From Candidatus Agathobaculum pullicola (GTDB lineage: Bacteria; Bacillota; Clostridia; Oscillospirales; Butyricicoccaceae): DNA of 64,000 nucleotides. Below, piece by piece: positions 27,741 through 35,118 of this stretch. Location of the stretch: NCBI GenBank assembly GCA_019115085.1, contig DXEF01000034.1, positions 31,977 to 95,976 on the forward strand, read 5' to 3'. The notes under the pieces were generated by a model, which was given only the letters and a program-made list of their open reading frames with translations, did no database searches and was not told the origin of the DNA. The stretch's first letter is position 1. The number at the start of each line of letters is the position of its first letter. The position numbers and the translations under genes are program-made.

Positions 27741-28466
27741 ATGCAGAAAAAATCGATGATGGGATTATCACAAAATCAAATCAAACTGCTTGCTGCGGCC
27801 GCGATGGTGCTGGATCATGTGGGCATGGAGCTGCTCCCGCAATGGACGATTTTGCGGATTATCGGTCGGCTGGCGTTTCCTGTGTTCTCCTATTGCATTT
27901 GCGAGGGAAGCCGACGGACGCATCATCCGTGGCAGTATCTGCTCAGACTGTTCGGGATGGGGCTGCTATGTATGTGGGCCTATTATGTGTATGACAAAAC
28001 AGTCTATGGGAATGTGCTGATCACGTTTTCGCTTTCGCTATGTGCACTGTACGCGTTTCAATATTTGCAAACTTGCTGGAGGAAAAACAAGATTGCCTTG
28101 CGGTTTGCCGGTGTTGCGGTGATGCTGGGCTGCGTGGGAGGCATCTGGCTGATTTGTGACTGGATGGTCATTGATTACGGATTTTATGGTGTGATGCTGC
28201 CGCTGTTTGCCGAGCTGCCCGCGTGCATTGGGGAGAAATATTCCGATGCAGGCGATAAACGGGATTGGATTCGTTTGTGCGGCTTTTCGGTTGGCCTTTT
28301 GGTGCTTTCGCTGCAAATCGGCGGTATTCAGATATTCAGTCTGCTGGCGATACCGTTTCTGCTTGCTTACAATGGGACGAGGGGAGAGAAAAATCTCAAA
28401 CACTTCTTTTATTGGTTTTATCCGGTGCATTTGCTGCTCATCGGGCTGATAAGCATGTGCATTTAA
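27741..28466 (+). CDS. TraX-like acyltransferase-fold membrane protein
   Basis: I choose the ATG at 27741 (MQKKSMMGLSQNQIKLL) after GAGAGGGGGA. The 241-aa product has about seven hydrophobic segments. The start LSQNQIKLLAAAAMVLDHVG, RIIGRLAFPVFSYCICEG and the end HFFYWFYPVHLLLIGLI are typical of the TraX family (PF05857). In F-plasmid TraX acetylates pilin; chromosomal clostridial members have no proven role. A terminator follows directly. Confidence 0.85.
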   Translation: MQKKSMMGLSQNQIKLLAAAAMVLDHVGMELLPQWTILRIIGRLAFPVFSYCICEGSRRTHHPWQYLLRLFGMGLLCMWAYYVYDKTVYGNVLITFSLSLCALYAFQYLQTCWRKNKIALRFAGVAVMLGCVGGIWLICDWMVIDYGFYGVMLPLFAELPACIGEKYSDAGDKRDWIRLCGFSVGLLVLSLQIGGIQIFSLLAIPFLLAYNGTRGEKNLKHFFYWFYPVHLLLIGLISMCI

Positions 28467-28498
28467 AAGCCTCTGTGTATGCAGAGGCTTTTTCTTTT
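28467..28498 (+). terminator. terminator after the traX-like gene
   Basis: AAGCCTCTG (28467-28475) and CAGAGGCTT (28482-28490) are followed by TTTCTTTT. Confidence 0.85.
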
Positions 28499-28519
28499 AC
28501 GGATGAAACCAGCTTGCGC

Positions 28520-28573
28520 TTGACTTTCTCGATATTCGAGATATAATGAAAATACAGAAACTCGATATTCGAG
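28520..28573 (+). promoter_or_regulatory. padR promoter with two identical operators
   Basis: TTGACT (28520-28525) and TATAAT (28542-28547) are 16 bases apart. The palindrome CTCGATATTCGAG occurs at 28528-28540, inside the spacer, and again identically at 28561-28573, a 33-base offset (about three helical turns). This is a likely autoregulatory site for the PadR protein. Confidence 0.75.
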
Positions 28574-28589
28574 ATTGAGGTGATGGGCT

Positions 28590-28913
28590 ATGCCGAGGGC
28601 CAAGTTTCAGACGCTCACCGAGCAGATGTTTTATGTTTTGCTGTGCCTGCGGGAAGAGTGTTACGGTATTGATATTTTTGATAAGGTGTCGGCCATGACG
28701 CAGGGGCGTGTCACAGTCGGTTCAGGCACGATGTATAACCTGCTCGAGCAGTTTTTGGAAGCGGAGATGATTCGGGAGGTGCACGTGGACGGCCGCCGCC
28801 GCAGTTATTTGCTGACGGATAAGGGGCGGGAGAGGCTCGATCGGGAGTATCAGCGGCTGTGTGCACAGGCAGCGGATTATGAACGCATTTTCGGAAAGGA
28901 GGGGTCGAGATGA
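28590..28913 (+). CDS. PadR-family transcriptional regulator
   Basis: The 107-aa winged-helix repressor has FQTLTEQMFYVLLCLREECYG near the start, the recognition region GRVTVGSGTMYNLLEQFLEA, and RRRSYLLTDKGRERL in the wing, all typical of PadR. GAGGTG precedes the ATG. It overlaps the DUF2812 gene by four bases (ATGA), a standard pair in Firmicutes. It probably represses its own operon through the twin operators upstream. Confidence 0.93.
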   Translation: MPRAKFQTLTEQMFYVLLCLREECYGIDIFDKVSAMTQGRVTVGSGTMYNLLEQFLEAEMIREVHVDGRRRSYLLTDKGRERLDREYQRLCAQAADYERIFGKEGSR

Positions 28914-30277
28914 GAAAGACCAAACGCAGGATGGAGACATTGTCCTTTTATGACCGCACGGGTGTTGAGCGGCATCTGGAGCAGATGGCCAAAAAGGGGT
29001 GGATGATCGACCATATGACAACATTTGGCTGGGTGTATCGCCGTATTGAACCGAAAAAACTGCAATTTTCCGTTAGCTATTATCCCAAGGCATCTGACTT
29101 TGACCCGGGGCCGACTGAGGGTCAGCAGGTATACCATGCGTTCAGCGCGCATGCAGGCTGGCAGTATGTGTGCAACTGGGCGCAGATGCAGATTTTCTGC
29201 ACCGATCAGCCCGATCCGGTGCCGATTGAAACCGACCCGGAGCTGGAGCTTGAGACTATCCATGCCGCGATGGTCAAGGGGTTTCTGGTGCCGTATGGTA
29301 TCTTGCTGGCGATTGCGTTGGTATGGAGCGCAATGCTGGTACACACGGTGCAACACGATCTAATCGGGCTATTTTCCAGCACGACGAATGTGTTTCTGGC
29401 GGTTGTGTGGCCGCTGCTCAGGCTGCTGTGTATCGTCGAGATTGTCGCTTATCTGCGTTGGCGCAGACGTGCCAAAAAAGCAGCCGCGCACGGCGAATTT
29501 ATCGATACGCCTAACACGCGCTCGTTTCAGCGTATGGTATACTGGGTGTGTATGCTGGTATTCGCAGTGCATCTTCTCTACAACGTGACCACAGGCTCGT
29601 CGATGATGCGGGTGATCAGCATTGCAATGGTGCTGTACATGTTTCTGCTGACCGCTGCGGTGCAGGGGGTAAAACAGCTGCTGAAACGCAGAAAAGTCTC
29701 CCGCGGGGTCAATCGTGCGGTTACGTTGGTGGTGGACGTGGTGCTGGCGTTTGCGATGATGGTCGCCATCGTGTTCGGCACCATCCGCGCCATGCAACAT
29801 GGTCTGCTCGACCGATACAACCAGCCGGATACTCTGCCGCTCACGCTTGCCGATCTGTGGGGCGAAGAACTGCCCGCGGCAGACTATACGTCACACTGGA
29901 CGGAAAACGCATCGCCGTTTGTCGCAGTATACGATGGCAGTCAGTGGGCATCTCCAACGGGCGCGGGCGTGGAAACTCCGTCGCTCGACTATACAATCAC
30001 CGAAGTCAAGCTGCCTGTACTGTATGACCTGTGCCGTGCGCAGCGGCTGGCCGAGCAGGAGGATAGTCGATTGCCGGAAGATTTCCGGAAAACCTGTCAG
30101 CCGTGCGACGCCGCACCGTGGGGCGCCAACGAAGCGTGGCAACTGGGCTGGCAGGATATCGGGCCGACGAATCAATACCTGCTGTGCTATGAGCAACGCA
30201 TTGTAGAGGTTGGATTCAGCTGGCCGCTGACCGATGCCCAGAAGACCATAATTGGTGAAAAACTGCGAAATTTATGA
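28910..30277 (+). CDS. DUF2812 domain-containing membrane protein
   Basis: The 455-aa protein begins with a DUF2812 domain (LSFYDRTGVERHLEQMAKKGWMI, residues 10-110). It is followed by membrane segments at about 125-147, 155-180, 207-225, 230-250 and 265-290, and a soluble C-terminal domain. DUF2812 proteins are almost always encoded after a PadR regulator, as here. Function unknown; a membrane stress or transport role is often assumed but unproven. Confidence 0.85.
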   Translation: MRKTKRRMETLSFYDRTGVERHLEQMAKKGWMIDHMTTFGWVYRRIEPKKLQFSVSYYPKASDFDPGPTEGQQVYHAFSAHAGWQYVCNWAQMQIFCTDQPDPVPIETDPELELETIHAAMVKGFLVPYGILLAIALVWSAMLVHTVQHDLIGLFSSTTNVFLAVVWPLLRLLCIVEIVAYLRWRRRAKKAAAHGEFIDTPNTRSFQRMVYWVCMLVFAVHLLYNVTTGSSMMRVISIAMVLYMFLLTAAVQGVKQLLKRRKVSRGVNRAVTLVVDVVLAFAMMVAIVFGTIRAMQHGLLDRYNQPDTLPLTLADLWGEELPAADYTSHWTENASPFVAVYDGSQWASPTGAGVETPSLDYTITEVKLPVLYDLCRAQRLAEQEDSRLPEDFRKTCQPCDAAPWGANEAWQLGWQDIGPTNQYLLCYEQRIVEVGFSWPLTDAQKTIIGEKLRNL

Positions 30278-30290
30278 CGATAAACATATG

Positions 30291-30326
30291 AAAAAGTCCC
30301 TCTGCCGCGTGTTGCGGCAGAGGGAC
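30291..30326 (-). terminator. terminator after metQ
   Basis: GTCCCTCTGCCGC (30296-30308) and GCGGCAGAGGGAC (30314-30326) form a 13-bp stem. On the minus strand it is followed by a T-run (30295-30291). It also lies after the convergent DUF2812 gene. Confidence 0.9.
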
Positions 30327-30348
30327 GATGCTTTTGAAAAGCTCAATT

Positions 30349-31188
30349 TTAGAAGACGGCAACGACAGCGCCCTTATAGGTGTCGTCGATGAACTGCTTG
30401 ACAGCGTCGCTCTGGAGCGCCTTCTGGAGCGCCTGAATCTTGTCGCTGTTTTCATCGCCGTTGCGGCAAGCGACTACGTTGACATAAACCTTGGCGTACT
30501 CCGGATTTTCGGTGATGAGCGAATCTTCCTTGGCGTTCAGGTCGGCCTGCAGCGCGTAGTTGCCGTTGATGACCGCAAGGTCAACGTCTTGGAGCGAGCG
30601 CGGCAACTGCTCAGCAGCGATTTCCTGAATGTCGAGGTTCTTCGGGTTCTCGACAATGTCCAGCTTGGTTGCGTCCGAAGTCGGGTCGATGCCGTCTTTC
30701 AGCTTGATCAGACCGGCATCCTGCAGCAGGAGCAGTGCGCGGGTCTCGTTGGAGCCGTCATTCGGGACGGCAACAGTCGCGCCGTCGGCCAGTGCGTCAA
30801 GCGTTGCAGTCTTGCCGGGATAGATGCCGAACGGCTCATAGTGCATCTCGATGGCGGAAACCAGATCGGCGTTATTTTCCTTGTTGAAGTTGTTCAGATA
30901 GGGGATATGCTGGAAATAGTTTGCGTCCAGATCGCCGTCTACCAGCGCGGTGTTGGGCTGCACATAGTCGGTGAACTCGACAACGTTGAGCGTCCAGCCC
31001 TCTTCGGCCAGTACGTCCTTGGCGGCGTTCAGGATTTCCGCGTGCGGTGTGGGGGATGCGCCGACCGTGATGGTCTTGTCATCGGATGCGCCGCCCGCGG
31101 AGGACTGCGCGTCGTTACCGCCGCCGCAGGCGGCCAGAGCGGACAGGCAGAGCGCGCCTGCCAGCAGTGCTGCAATTTTCTTCTTCAT
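30349..31188 (-). CDS. metQ: MetQ/NlpA methionine-binding lipoprotein
   Basis: The substrate-binding part of a methionine ABC importer. The 279-aa precursor has a lipoprotein signal (KKKIAALLAGALCLSALAAC, Cys about residue 21). TVGASPTPHAEIL, the N-terminal block of NlpA proteins, follows, as do VEFTDYVQPNTALVDGDLDA and FQHIPYLNNF. It is the last gene of the metN-metI-metQ operon and is followed by a strong terminator. Specificity for D- or L-methionine cannot be read from the sequence. Confidence 0.93.
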   Translation of the reverse strand: MKKKIAALLAGALCLSALAACGGGNDAQSSAGGASDDKTITVGASPTPHAEILNAAKDVLAEEGWTLNVVEFTDYVQPNTALVDGDLDANYFQHIPYLNNFNKENNADLVSAIEMHYEPFGIYPGKTATLDALADGATVAVPNDGSNETRALLLLQDAGLIKLKDGIDPTSDATKLDIVENPKNLDIQEIAAEQLPRSLQDVDLAVINGNYALQADLNAKEDSLITENPEYAKVYVNVVACRNGDENSDKIQALQKALQSDAVKQFIDDTYKGAVVAVF

Positions 31189-31247
31189 GGGAATCTCTCC
31201 TTTTCTATGGATGTTTTATCAAATTTTTTGATAACAAAGTAAGGGAA

Positions 31248-31901
31248 TCAACGGTTGCGCTTGTCCAGATGGCGCGCAAGCCACATGCCGCAGACCTGAA
31301 AAATCTGTACGACAATAACAATAATGATAACGGCTACCAGCATGATCTCGAAATTATAGCGGTTATAGCCGTAGTTGACGGCCACCGTGCCCAGACCGCC
31401 GCCGCCAATAAAGCCTGCCATTGCGGAGTAGCCGAGAATAGTCACGATTGAGATGGCGCCGCCTACCATCAGTGAGGGCTTGGCCTCGGGGACGAGCACC
31501 TTCCAGACGATTTGCCACGGGCTGGCGCCCATGGATTGCGCCGCTTCGATGACGCCGAACGGCACTTCCTTGATGGAGGACTCAACCATACGCGCAACAT
31601 AGGGCGCAGCTGCGACCGTCAGCGGCACGATCATCGCGGTCGTACCGATTGCCTTGCCTGCAATCGCGCGTGTCATCGGGGTAATCATGACCGCGAGAAT
31701 GAGAAACGGAATCGAGCGTAAAATATTGACGATGACGCCGAGCACTGTGTTGAGTATCGGCATCGGCCGGATGCCGCCCTTATCGGTCACGACCAGCAGC
31801 AGGCCGAGCGGCAGGCCGATCAGATAGGAAACCGCAGTCGATACGATGACCATATATAAGGTTTCCCATAGGCTCTGGGCCCAAAGTTCAGGTGAAAGCA
31901 T
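31248..31901 (-). CDS. metI: methionine ABC transporter permease
   Basis: The 217-aa inner-membrane permease has about five or six membrane segments. It carries the MetI signatures ILRSIPFLILAVMI and the EAA loop VIEAAQSMGASPWQIVWKVL that contacts the ATPase, plus YSAMAGFIGGGGLG. The start overlaps the metN end by 14 bases, so translation is coupled. The metQ gene follows 59 bases downstream. Confidence 0.95.
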   Translation of the reverse strand: MLSPELWAQSLWETLYMVIVSTAVSYLIGLPLGLLLVVTDKGGIRPMPILNTVLGVIVNILRSIPFLILAVMITPMTRAIAGKAIGTTAMIVPLTVAAAPYVARMVESSIKEVPFGVIEAAQSMGASPWQIVWKVLVPEAKPSLMVGGAISIVTILGYSAMAGFIGGGGLGTVAVNYGYNRYNFEIMLVAVIIIVIVVQIFQVCGMWLARHLDKRNR

Positions 31902-32907
31902 CGGCGTCGCCCTCCTCTACATGCACATTCTGGGTTTCAAGGTATGCCAGCGCACGTTTTGCTGCGCGTTCGTCCTCGGGTAGTTGCAGAATCATCTGAC
32001 CGTAGGCGCGGCCGTCGATGTCCTTGGTGTCCGCGAACATGATGTTGACCGGCGCCTTGCACTCGAGCACCATGTTTGACACCACCGGTTCAAACGACGA
32101 GTTGCCGTCGAACACAATGCGGCAGTAGTGCTTGCCAGTGGCCAGCTTGTCCCGCTTGCCATCCGGATAGATGAGCTGCTTGGCCATTGCCGACTGCGGA
32201 CGGGTGAACACCTGATCGACCGTACCCATCTCCGCGATGCGGCTGGAGTCGATGATTGCGACACGCTGACAGATTTCCTCGATGACCGCCATTTCATGCG
32301 TGATGACAATGATGGTAATGCCGAGCGTTTTGTTAATTTCCTTTAAAAGCGCAAGGATGGAGCGTGTCGTCGTCGGATCGAGCGCGCTGGTCGCCTCGTC
32401 GCACAGCAGAATTTTCGGGTTGGTCGCCAGTGCGCGGGCGATGGCAACGCGTTGCTGCTGACCGCCTGAAAGCTGAGACGGGTAGTTATCCGCGCGGTCA
32501 CTCAAGCTGACGATTTCGAGCAGCTCATGCGCACGTTTTTCCGCATCCGACTTTTTCATGCCCGCAATTTCGAGCGGGAAGCAGATATTTTGCAAGGCGG
32601 TGCGCTGCTGCAATAGGTTAAACTGCTGGAAGATCATGCCCATCGAGCGGCGCGCTTCCAGAAGAGCTTTTTTGGACAGCGCGCCAAGCGCCTGACCGTC
32701 CACTGTGACGGTACCCTCGGTCGGTTTTTCCAAAAAGTTGATGCAGCGGACAAGCGTGCTCTTGCCCGCGCCCGACAGGCCGATGATGCCGAATATCTCG
32801 CCGCGGCGGATATTGAGATTCACGCCGTCCAGCGCGGTGACCGTACCGGCCCGACCGCGGAAGGTTTTATTCAGGTTTTGGATGCGTACAATGAAATCCT
32901 GTTCCAA
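31888..32907 (-). CDS. metN: methionine ABC transporter ATP-binding protein
   Basis: The 339-aa ATPase has Walker A GLSGAGKSTLVR (about residues 42-53), ABC signature LSGGQQQRVAIARAL, Walker B KILLCDEATSALDP and the His switch ITHEM. The C-terminal NIL domain (about residues 260-335) is the regulatory methionine-binding domain of MetN. A TTG start follows GGGGGAACGG. It is the first gene of the operon and lies just after a strong terminator and a candidate leader peptide, so its expression is probably attenuated. Confidence 0.96.
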   Translation of the reverse strand: MEQDFIVRIQNLNKTFRGRAGTVTALDGVNLNIRRGEIFGIIGLSGAGKSTLVRCINFLEKPTEGTVTVDGQALGALSKKALLEARRSMGMIFQQFNLLQQRTALQNICFPLEIAGMKKSDAEKRAHELLEIVSLSDRADNYPSQLSGGQQQRVAIARALATNPKILLCDEATSALDPTTTRSILALLKEINKTLGITIIVITHEMAVIEEICQRVAIIDSSRIAEMGTVDQVFTRPQSAMAKQLIYPDGKRDKLATGKHYCRIVFDGNSSFEPVVSNMVLECKAPVNIMFADTKDIDGRAYGQMILQLPEDERAAKRALAYLETQNVHVEEGDADAFT

Positions 32908-32924
32908 GTCCGTTCCCCCTTTTC

Positions 32925-32958
32925 AAAATAAAAGCGGAAAGCAGGGTCTGCTTTCCGC
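32925..32958 (-). terminator. attenuator-type terminator before metN
   Basis: On the minus strand GCGGAAAGCAG (32958-32948), a 3-base loop and CTGCTTTCCGC (32944-32934) are followed by TTTTATTTT. It lies between the leader peptide and metN, 18 bases before the metN start, so it must be read through for metNIQ expression. Confidence 0.8.
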
Positions 32959-33046
32959 TCGTTTTCCATCTGAACCGTGCCATGCCGCATGAAAAGCGGC
33001 CCGCTTACAGCTTGCAGCGTCAGCGCTGCATGGCAGAAAAACGAGC
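32957..33046 (-). promoter_or_regulatory. possible alternative pairing in the met leader RNA
   Basis: Leader codons 15-18 (33046-33037) can pair with 32957-32966. The next eight bases TGCCATGC (33035-33028) can pair with GCATGGCA (32985-32978). Two smaller hairpins, GCAGCG/CGCTGC (33030-33015) and GCCGC/GCGGC (33001-32985), lie between them. The long pairing touches the terminator's first arm by only two bases, so mutual exclusion is not certain. Confidence 0.4.
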
Positions 33047-33088
33047 AAAACCGCACATCATGCACATGGTCATCCGAATAGACAGCAT
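33020..33088 (-). CDS. Met/Cys-rich leader peptide upstream of metNIQ
   Basis: A 22-codon frame with ATG at 33088 and TGA at 33022-33020. A very good ribosome site (AGGAGGAAG, 33102-33094) is placed correctly. Residues 6-12 read MTMCMMC, and there are six Met and two Cys in 22 residues. It sits between a promoter and an intrinsic terminator upstream of a methionine importer. This is the arrangement of ribosome-mediated attenuation: slow translation at Met or Cys codons would favour read-through. No SAM riboswitch or T-box was recognised. Function is inferred. Confidence 0.6.
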   Translation of the reverse strand: MLSIRMTMCMMCGFARFSAMQR

Positions 33089-33141
33089 AGCGGCTTCCTC
33101 CTTTTCCTACGGTTTTAATAGAGTTTATTCTCTGTGGTATT

Positions 33142-33170
33142 AGTGTAGTCTATCGCGGGGGATTTGTCAA
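33142..33170 (-). promoter_or_regulatory. promoter for the met leader and metNIQ
   Basis: On the minus strand TTGACA (33170-33165), a 17-base spacer and TACACT (33147-33142). The leader peptide starts about 54 bases downstream. Confidence 0.65.
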
Positions 33171-33210
33171 GCAATTTCTGCGCCGAATCTACAAAACCTG
33201 CACCGGGTGG

Positions 33211-34083
33211 TTATTGGGCGGATTTTTGCCCCTTTCCGCCGCCGTTTCCGTTACCAGCGCCATATCCCATGCCGTTACCCTGACCGGAGCCGTTTCCGGC
33301 CCCATGTCCCGTGCCCTGACCTGTGCCGGCGCCCTGTCCCATGCCATTGCCTTGACCGTTGCCGTTGCCTGCGCCGTAGCCATGGCCTCCGGGCACAGAT
33401 TCCGGATCGCCGGACAGTGCGGCAATGCGGTCGCGGATTTCGCGCATGGTCAGTCCCTGTACATCCTCGGGGGCAACGCTTGGATCGAGTGATTGTAACT
33501 CAAGAAAGGCTTGATATTTGCCGAAGGACAGTCCCGCTTCGTGTGCCTGTTCGATCTCCTCTGCGCTTGCCGCGTGGCAGTAGACGTTTTGCGTGTCTGC
33601 GGTGCAGGTTTCGGACTGCGCAAGAATCGCATCCGTCTGCCCTTGGTCATCGCCTGCGACCGCGATAGACAGCACTTCGTCCTGCGCGAGATAGTTTTCA
33701 ACCGTGGGGTTTTGCAGCAGGCGGTCGAGCGCGTCGGCGTAGCTCAGGAAGCGAACGTCGAGCGACTCGGCCAGCGCGTCTCCGTCCTCGCCGATGCCAT
33801 CGACGGAAATCACCTTATCAAACCGGTTGACAGCCAGCTCGACCGACGGGTTGATATCGATGCTGACGGCGCAGGTGGGGGAGAAGTAGACCCAGTAGCC
33901 CGTGCCGCCGGTCACCATCAGCGCAAGGCAGGCGAAGGCTGCCGCAAGGCGGCGCGCTGCGCGCGGTCGGGCTTTTGCTGCGCCGTAATCGTGTGTCTGG
34001 CGCGTAAGAAACGCACGGGTGGACTCTTTCAGGGCGTTGTCTGCTGTGACCTTGTCCAGCGCGGTTTTCAGTTCGTCACGCAT
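33211..34083 (-). CDS. RsgI-like anti-sigma factor with Gly/Asn-rich tail
   Basis: The 290-aa protein has a cytoplasmic N-terminus (1-43), one membrane segment (about 44-68) and an extracytoplasmic domain with VSIDINPSVELAVNRFDKVI followed by SVDGIGEDG. That block is diagnostic of RsgI-type anti-sigma factors. The last 60 residues are low-complexity GNGNGQGNGMGQ-type repeats. It overlaps the sigma gene by eight bases, so it most likely holds that sigma at the membrane and senses an outside signal through the tail. The ligand is unknown. Confidence 0.8.
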   Translation of the reverse strand: MRDELKTALDKVTADNALKESTRAFLTRQTHDYGAAKARPRAARRLAAAFACLALMVTGGTGYWVYFSPTCAVSIDINPSVELAVNRFDKVISVDGIGEDGDALAESLDVRFLSYADALDRLLQNPTVENYLAQDEVLSIAVAGDDQGQTDAILAQSETCTADTQNVYCHAASAEEIEQAHEAGLSFGKYQAFLELQSLDPSVAPEDVQGLTMREIRDRIAALSGDPESVPGGHGYGAGNGNGQGNGMGQGAGTGQGTGHGAGNGSGQGNGMGYGAGNGNGGGKGQKSAQ

Positions 34084-34558
34084 CGTACTCCCCTCCCAAC
34101 GTTTCTTTCAGTGCCTGTTTGGCGCGGTTTAGCAGCGTATAAATGGTATTGACGTTTTTTTTGAGGATTTGGCCGATCTGTGGGGCGGTATAACCCTCAT
34201 AATAATGCAGATAGACCACATCGCGGTACTTGGGCGGCAGGGCGAGCACTGCCTCAAGCACGGTGTGGTCTTCCTGCGTCAGCTCAGCGGGTTGGTCGAG
34301 CAGCGTGTCGAGCGAAACCGTGCGGCTGCGGAAAAAGCTCTTGAGCAAATCCCGGCAGGCGTTAATCGTCACACGGATGAACCATGCCTTTTCGTGTTCC
34401 TCGTTTTCAAACACAGCGGTGCTGAGCACATATTTCAAGAACACGTTCTGAAAGATGTCCTCCGTGTCGGCATGGTTTTTCAAATGGATCATACAGATCC
34501 GCCGGACGGTGTCTGCATACCGCTCAATCGCCCGATTTGCCTCCTGCTCGCTCCGCAT
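34076..34558 (-). CDS. ECF-type RNA polymerase sigma factor
   Basis: The 160-aa sigma-70 family protein has region 2 (HLKNHADTEDIFQNVFLKYV, residues 26-45) and region 4 (LPPKYRDVVYLHYYEGYTAP then QIGQILKKN), with no regions 1 or 3. It forms a translationally coupled pair with the RsgI-like anti-sigma gene and lies 27 bases after a gene for a secreted repeat protein. That layout suggests that all three belong to one stress-responsive operon. Confidence 0.93.
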   Translation of the reverse strand: MRSEQEANRAIERYADTVRRICMIHLKNHADTEDIFQNVFLKYVLSTAVFENEEHEKAWFIRVTINACRDLLKSFFRSRTVSLDTLLDQPAELTQEDHTVLEAVLALPPKYRDVVYLHYYEGYTAPQIGQILKKNVNTIYTLLNRAKQALKETLGGEYDA

Positions 34559-34585
34559 CGTACCAACCTCTTGCTGCCTGTTTGC

Positions 34586-34945
34586 TTATCTGTTCCAGCC
34601 TCGTCCCTGACCGCGGCCGTAGCCTGTGCCGTAATTGTCGCATACGCCGTCGCCGTCCGCGTCGACGAAGTACTGACCGCGACCCGTGCCGTAGTTGTCG
34701 CACACGCCGTCGCCGTCCGCGTCAACGAAGTACTGACCGCGGCCTGTGCTGTAGTTGTCGCATACGCCGTCGCCGTCCGCGTCGACGAAGTACTGACCGC
34801 GGCCTGTGCCGTAGTTGTCGCATACGCCGTCGCCGTCCGCGTCAACAAAATTCCGTCCGCGACCGTTGCCGGCGGCGAATGCGCCCGTTACCGCCATCGA
34901 GAGAACCAGTGCTGCGCTGATCGTGCCTATTACCATCTTTTTCAT
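34586..34945 (-). CDS. small secreted protein with four DADGDGVCDNY repeats
   Basis: The 119-aa precursor has a signal peptide (residues 1-25, ending AFAA). Four 20-residue repeats (28-47, 48-67, 68-87, 88-107) follow, then a Gly/Arg-rich tail. Each repeat contains DADGDGVCD, which fits the DxDxDGxxD calcium-binding loop seen in EF-hand/dockerin-like and thrombospondin type-3 repeats, plus one Cys. Function unknown; a calcium-binding envelope protein is plausible. AGGAGGAATTC precedes the ATG. It is first in the sigma/anti-sigma operon, so it is probably a target of that sigma. Confidence 0.75.
   Translation of the reverse strand: MKKMVIGTISAALVLSMAVTGAFAAGNGRGRNFVDADGDGVCDNYGTGRGQYFVDADGDGVCDNYSTGRGQYFVDADGDGVCDNYGTGRGQYFVDADGDGVCDNYGTGYGRGQGRGWNR
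34625..34864 (-). repeat. four 60-bp tandem repeats
   Basis: Four in-frame units of exactly 60 bases, nearly identical at DNA level, encode the DADGDGVCDNY repeats. Near-identity suggests recent duplication or gene conversion, and copy number may vary between strains. Confidence 0.9.
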
Positions 34946-35073
34946 ATGAATTCCTCCTACATATTGTTGTCAGTGCATTTGGCTTGTTGTTTTGTGCCTT
35001 TCACTACCAATACGACCGGCAAAGGAGAATCCATTCAAAATCTCGAATTTTTTTTGAAAATTTTTTTGGGGGG

Positions 35074-35100
35074 CAAAAGAGAGGCGCCACGACGCCTCTC
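35074..35100 (-). terminator. terminator after fabD
   Basis: GAGAGGCG (35079-35086) and CGCCTCTC (35093-35100) form an 8-bp stem followed on the minus strand by TTTT. Confidence 0.75.
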
Positions 35101-35118
35101 CTTCTTGTATGTTCTGAT

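Noticed and set aside
33020..33170. SAM riboswitch or T-box before metN
   Set aside because: The conserved SAM-I core and the T-box AGGGTGGNACCGCG-type element were looked for by eye and not seen; the leader peptide explains the layout better.
34625..34864. CRISPR-like array
   Set aside because: The 60-bp units are contiguous, in frame, and lack unique spacers; they encode protein repeats.
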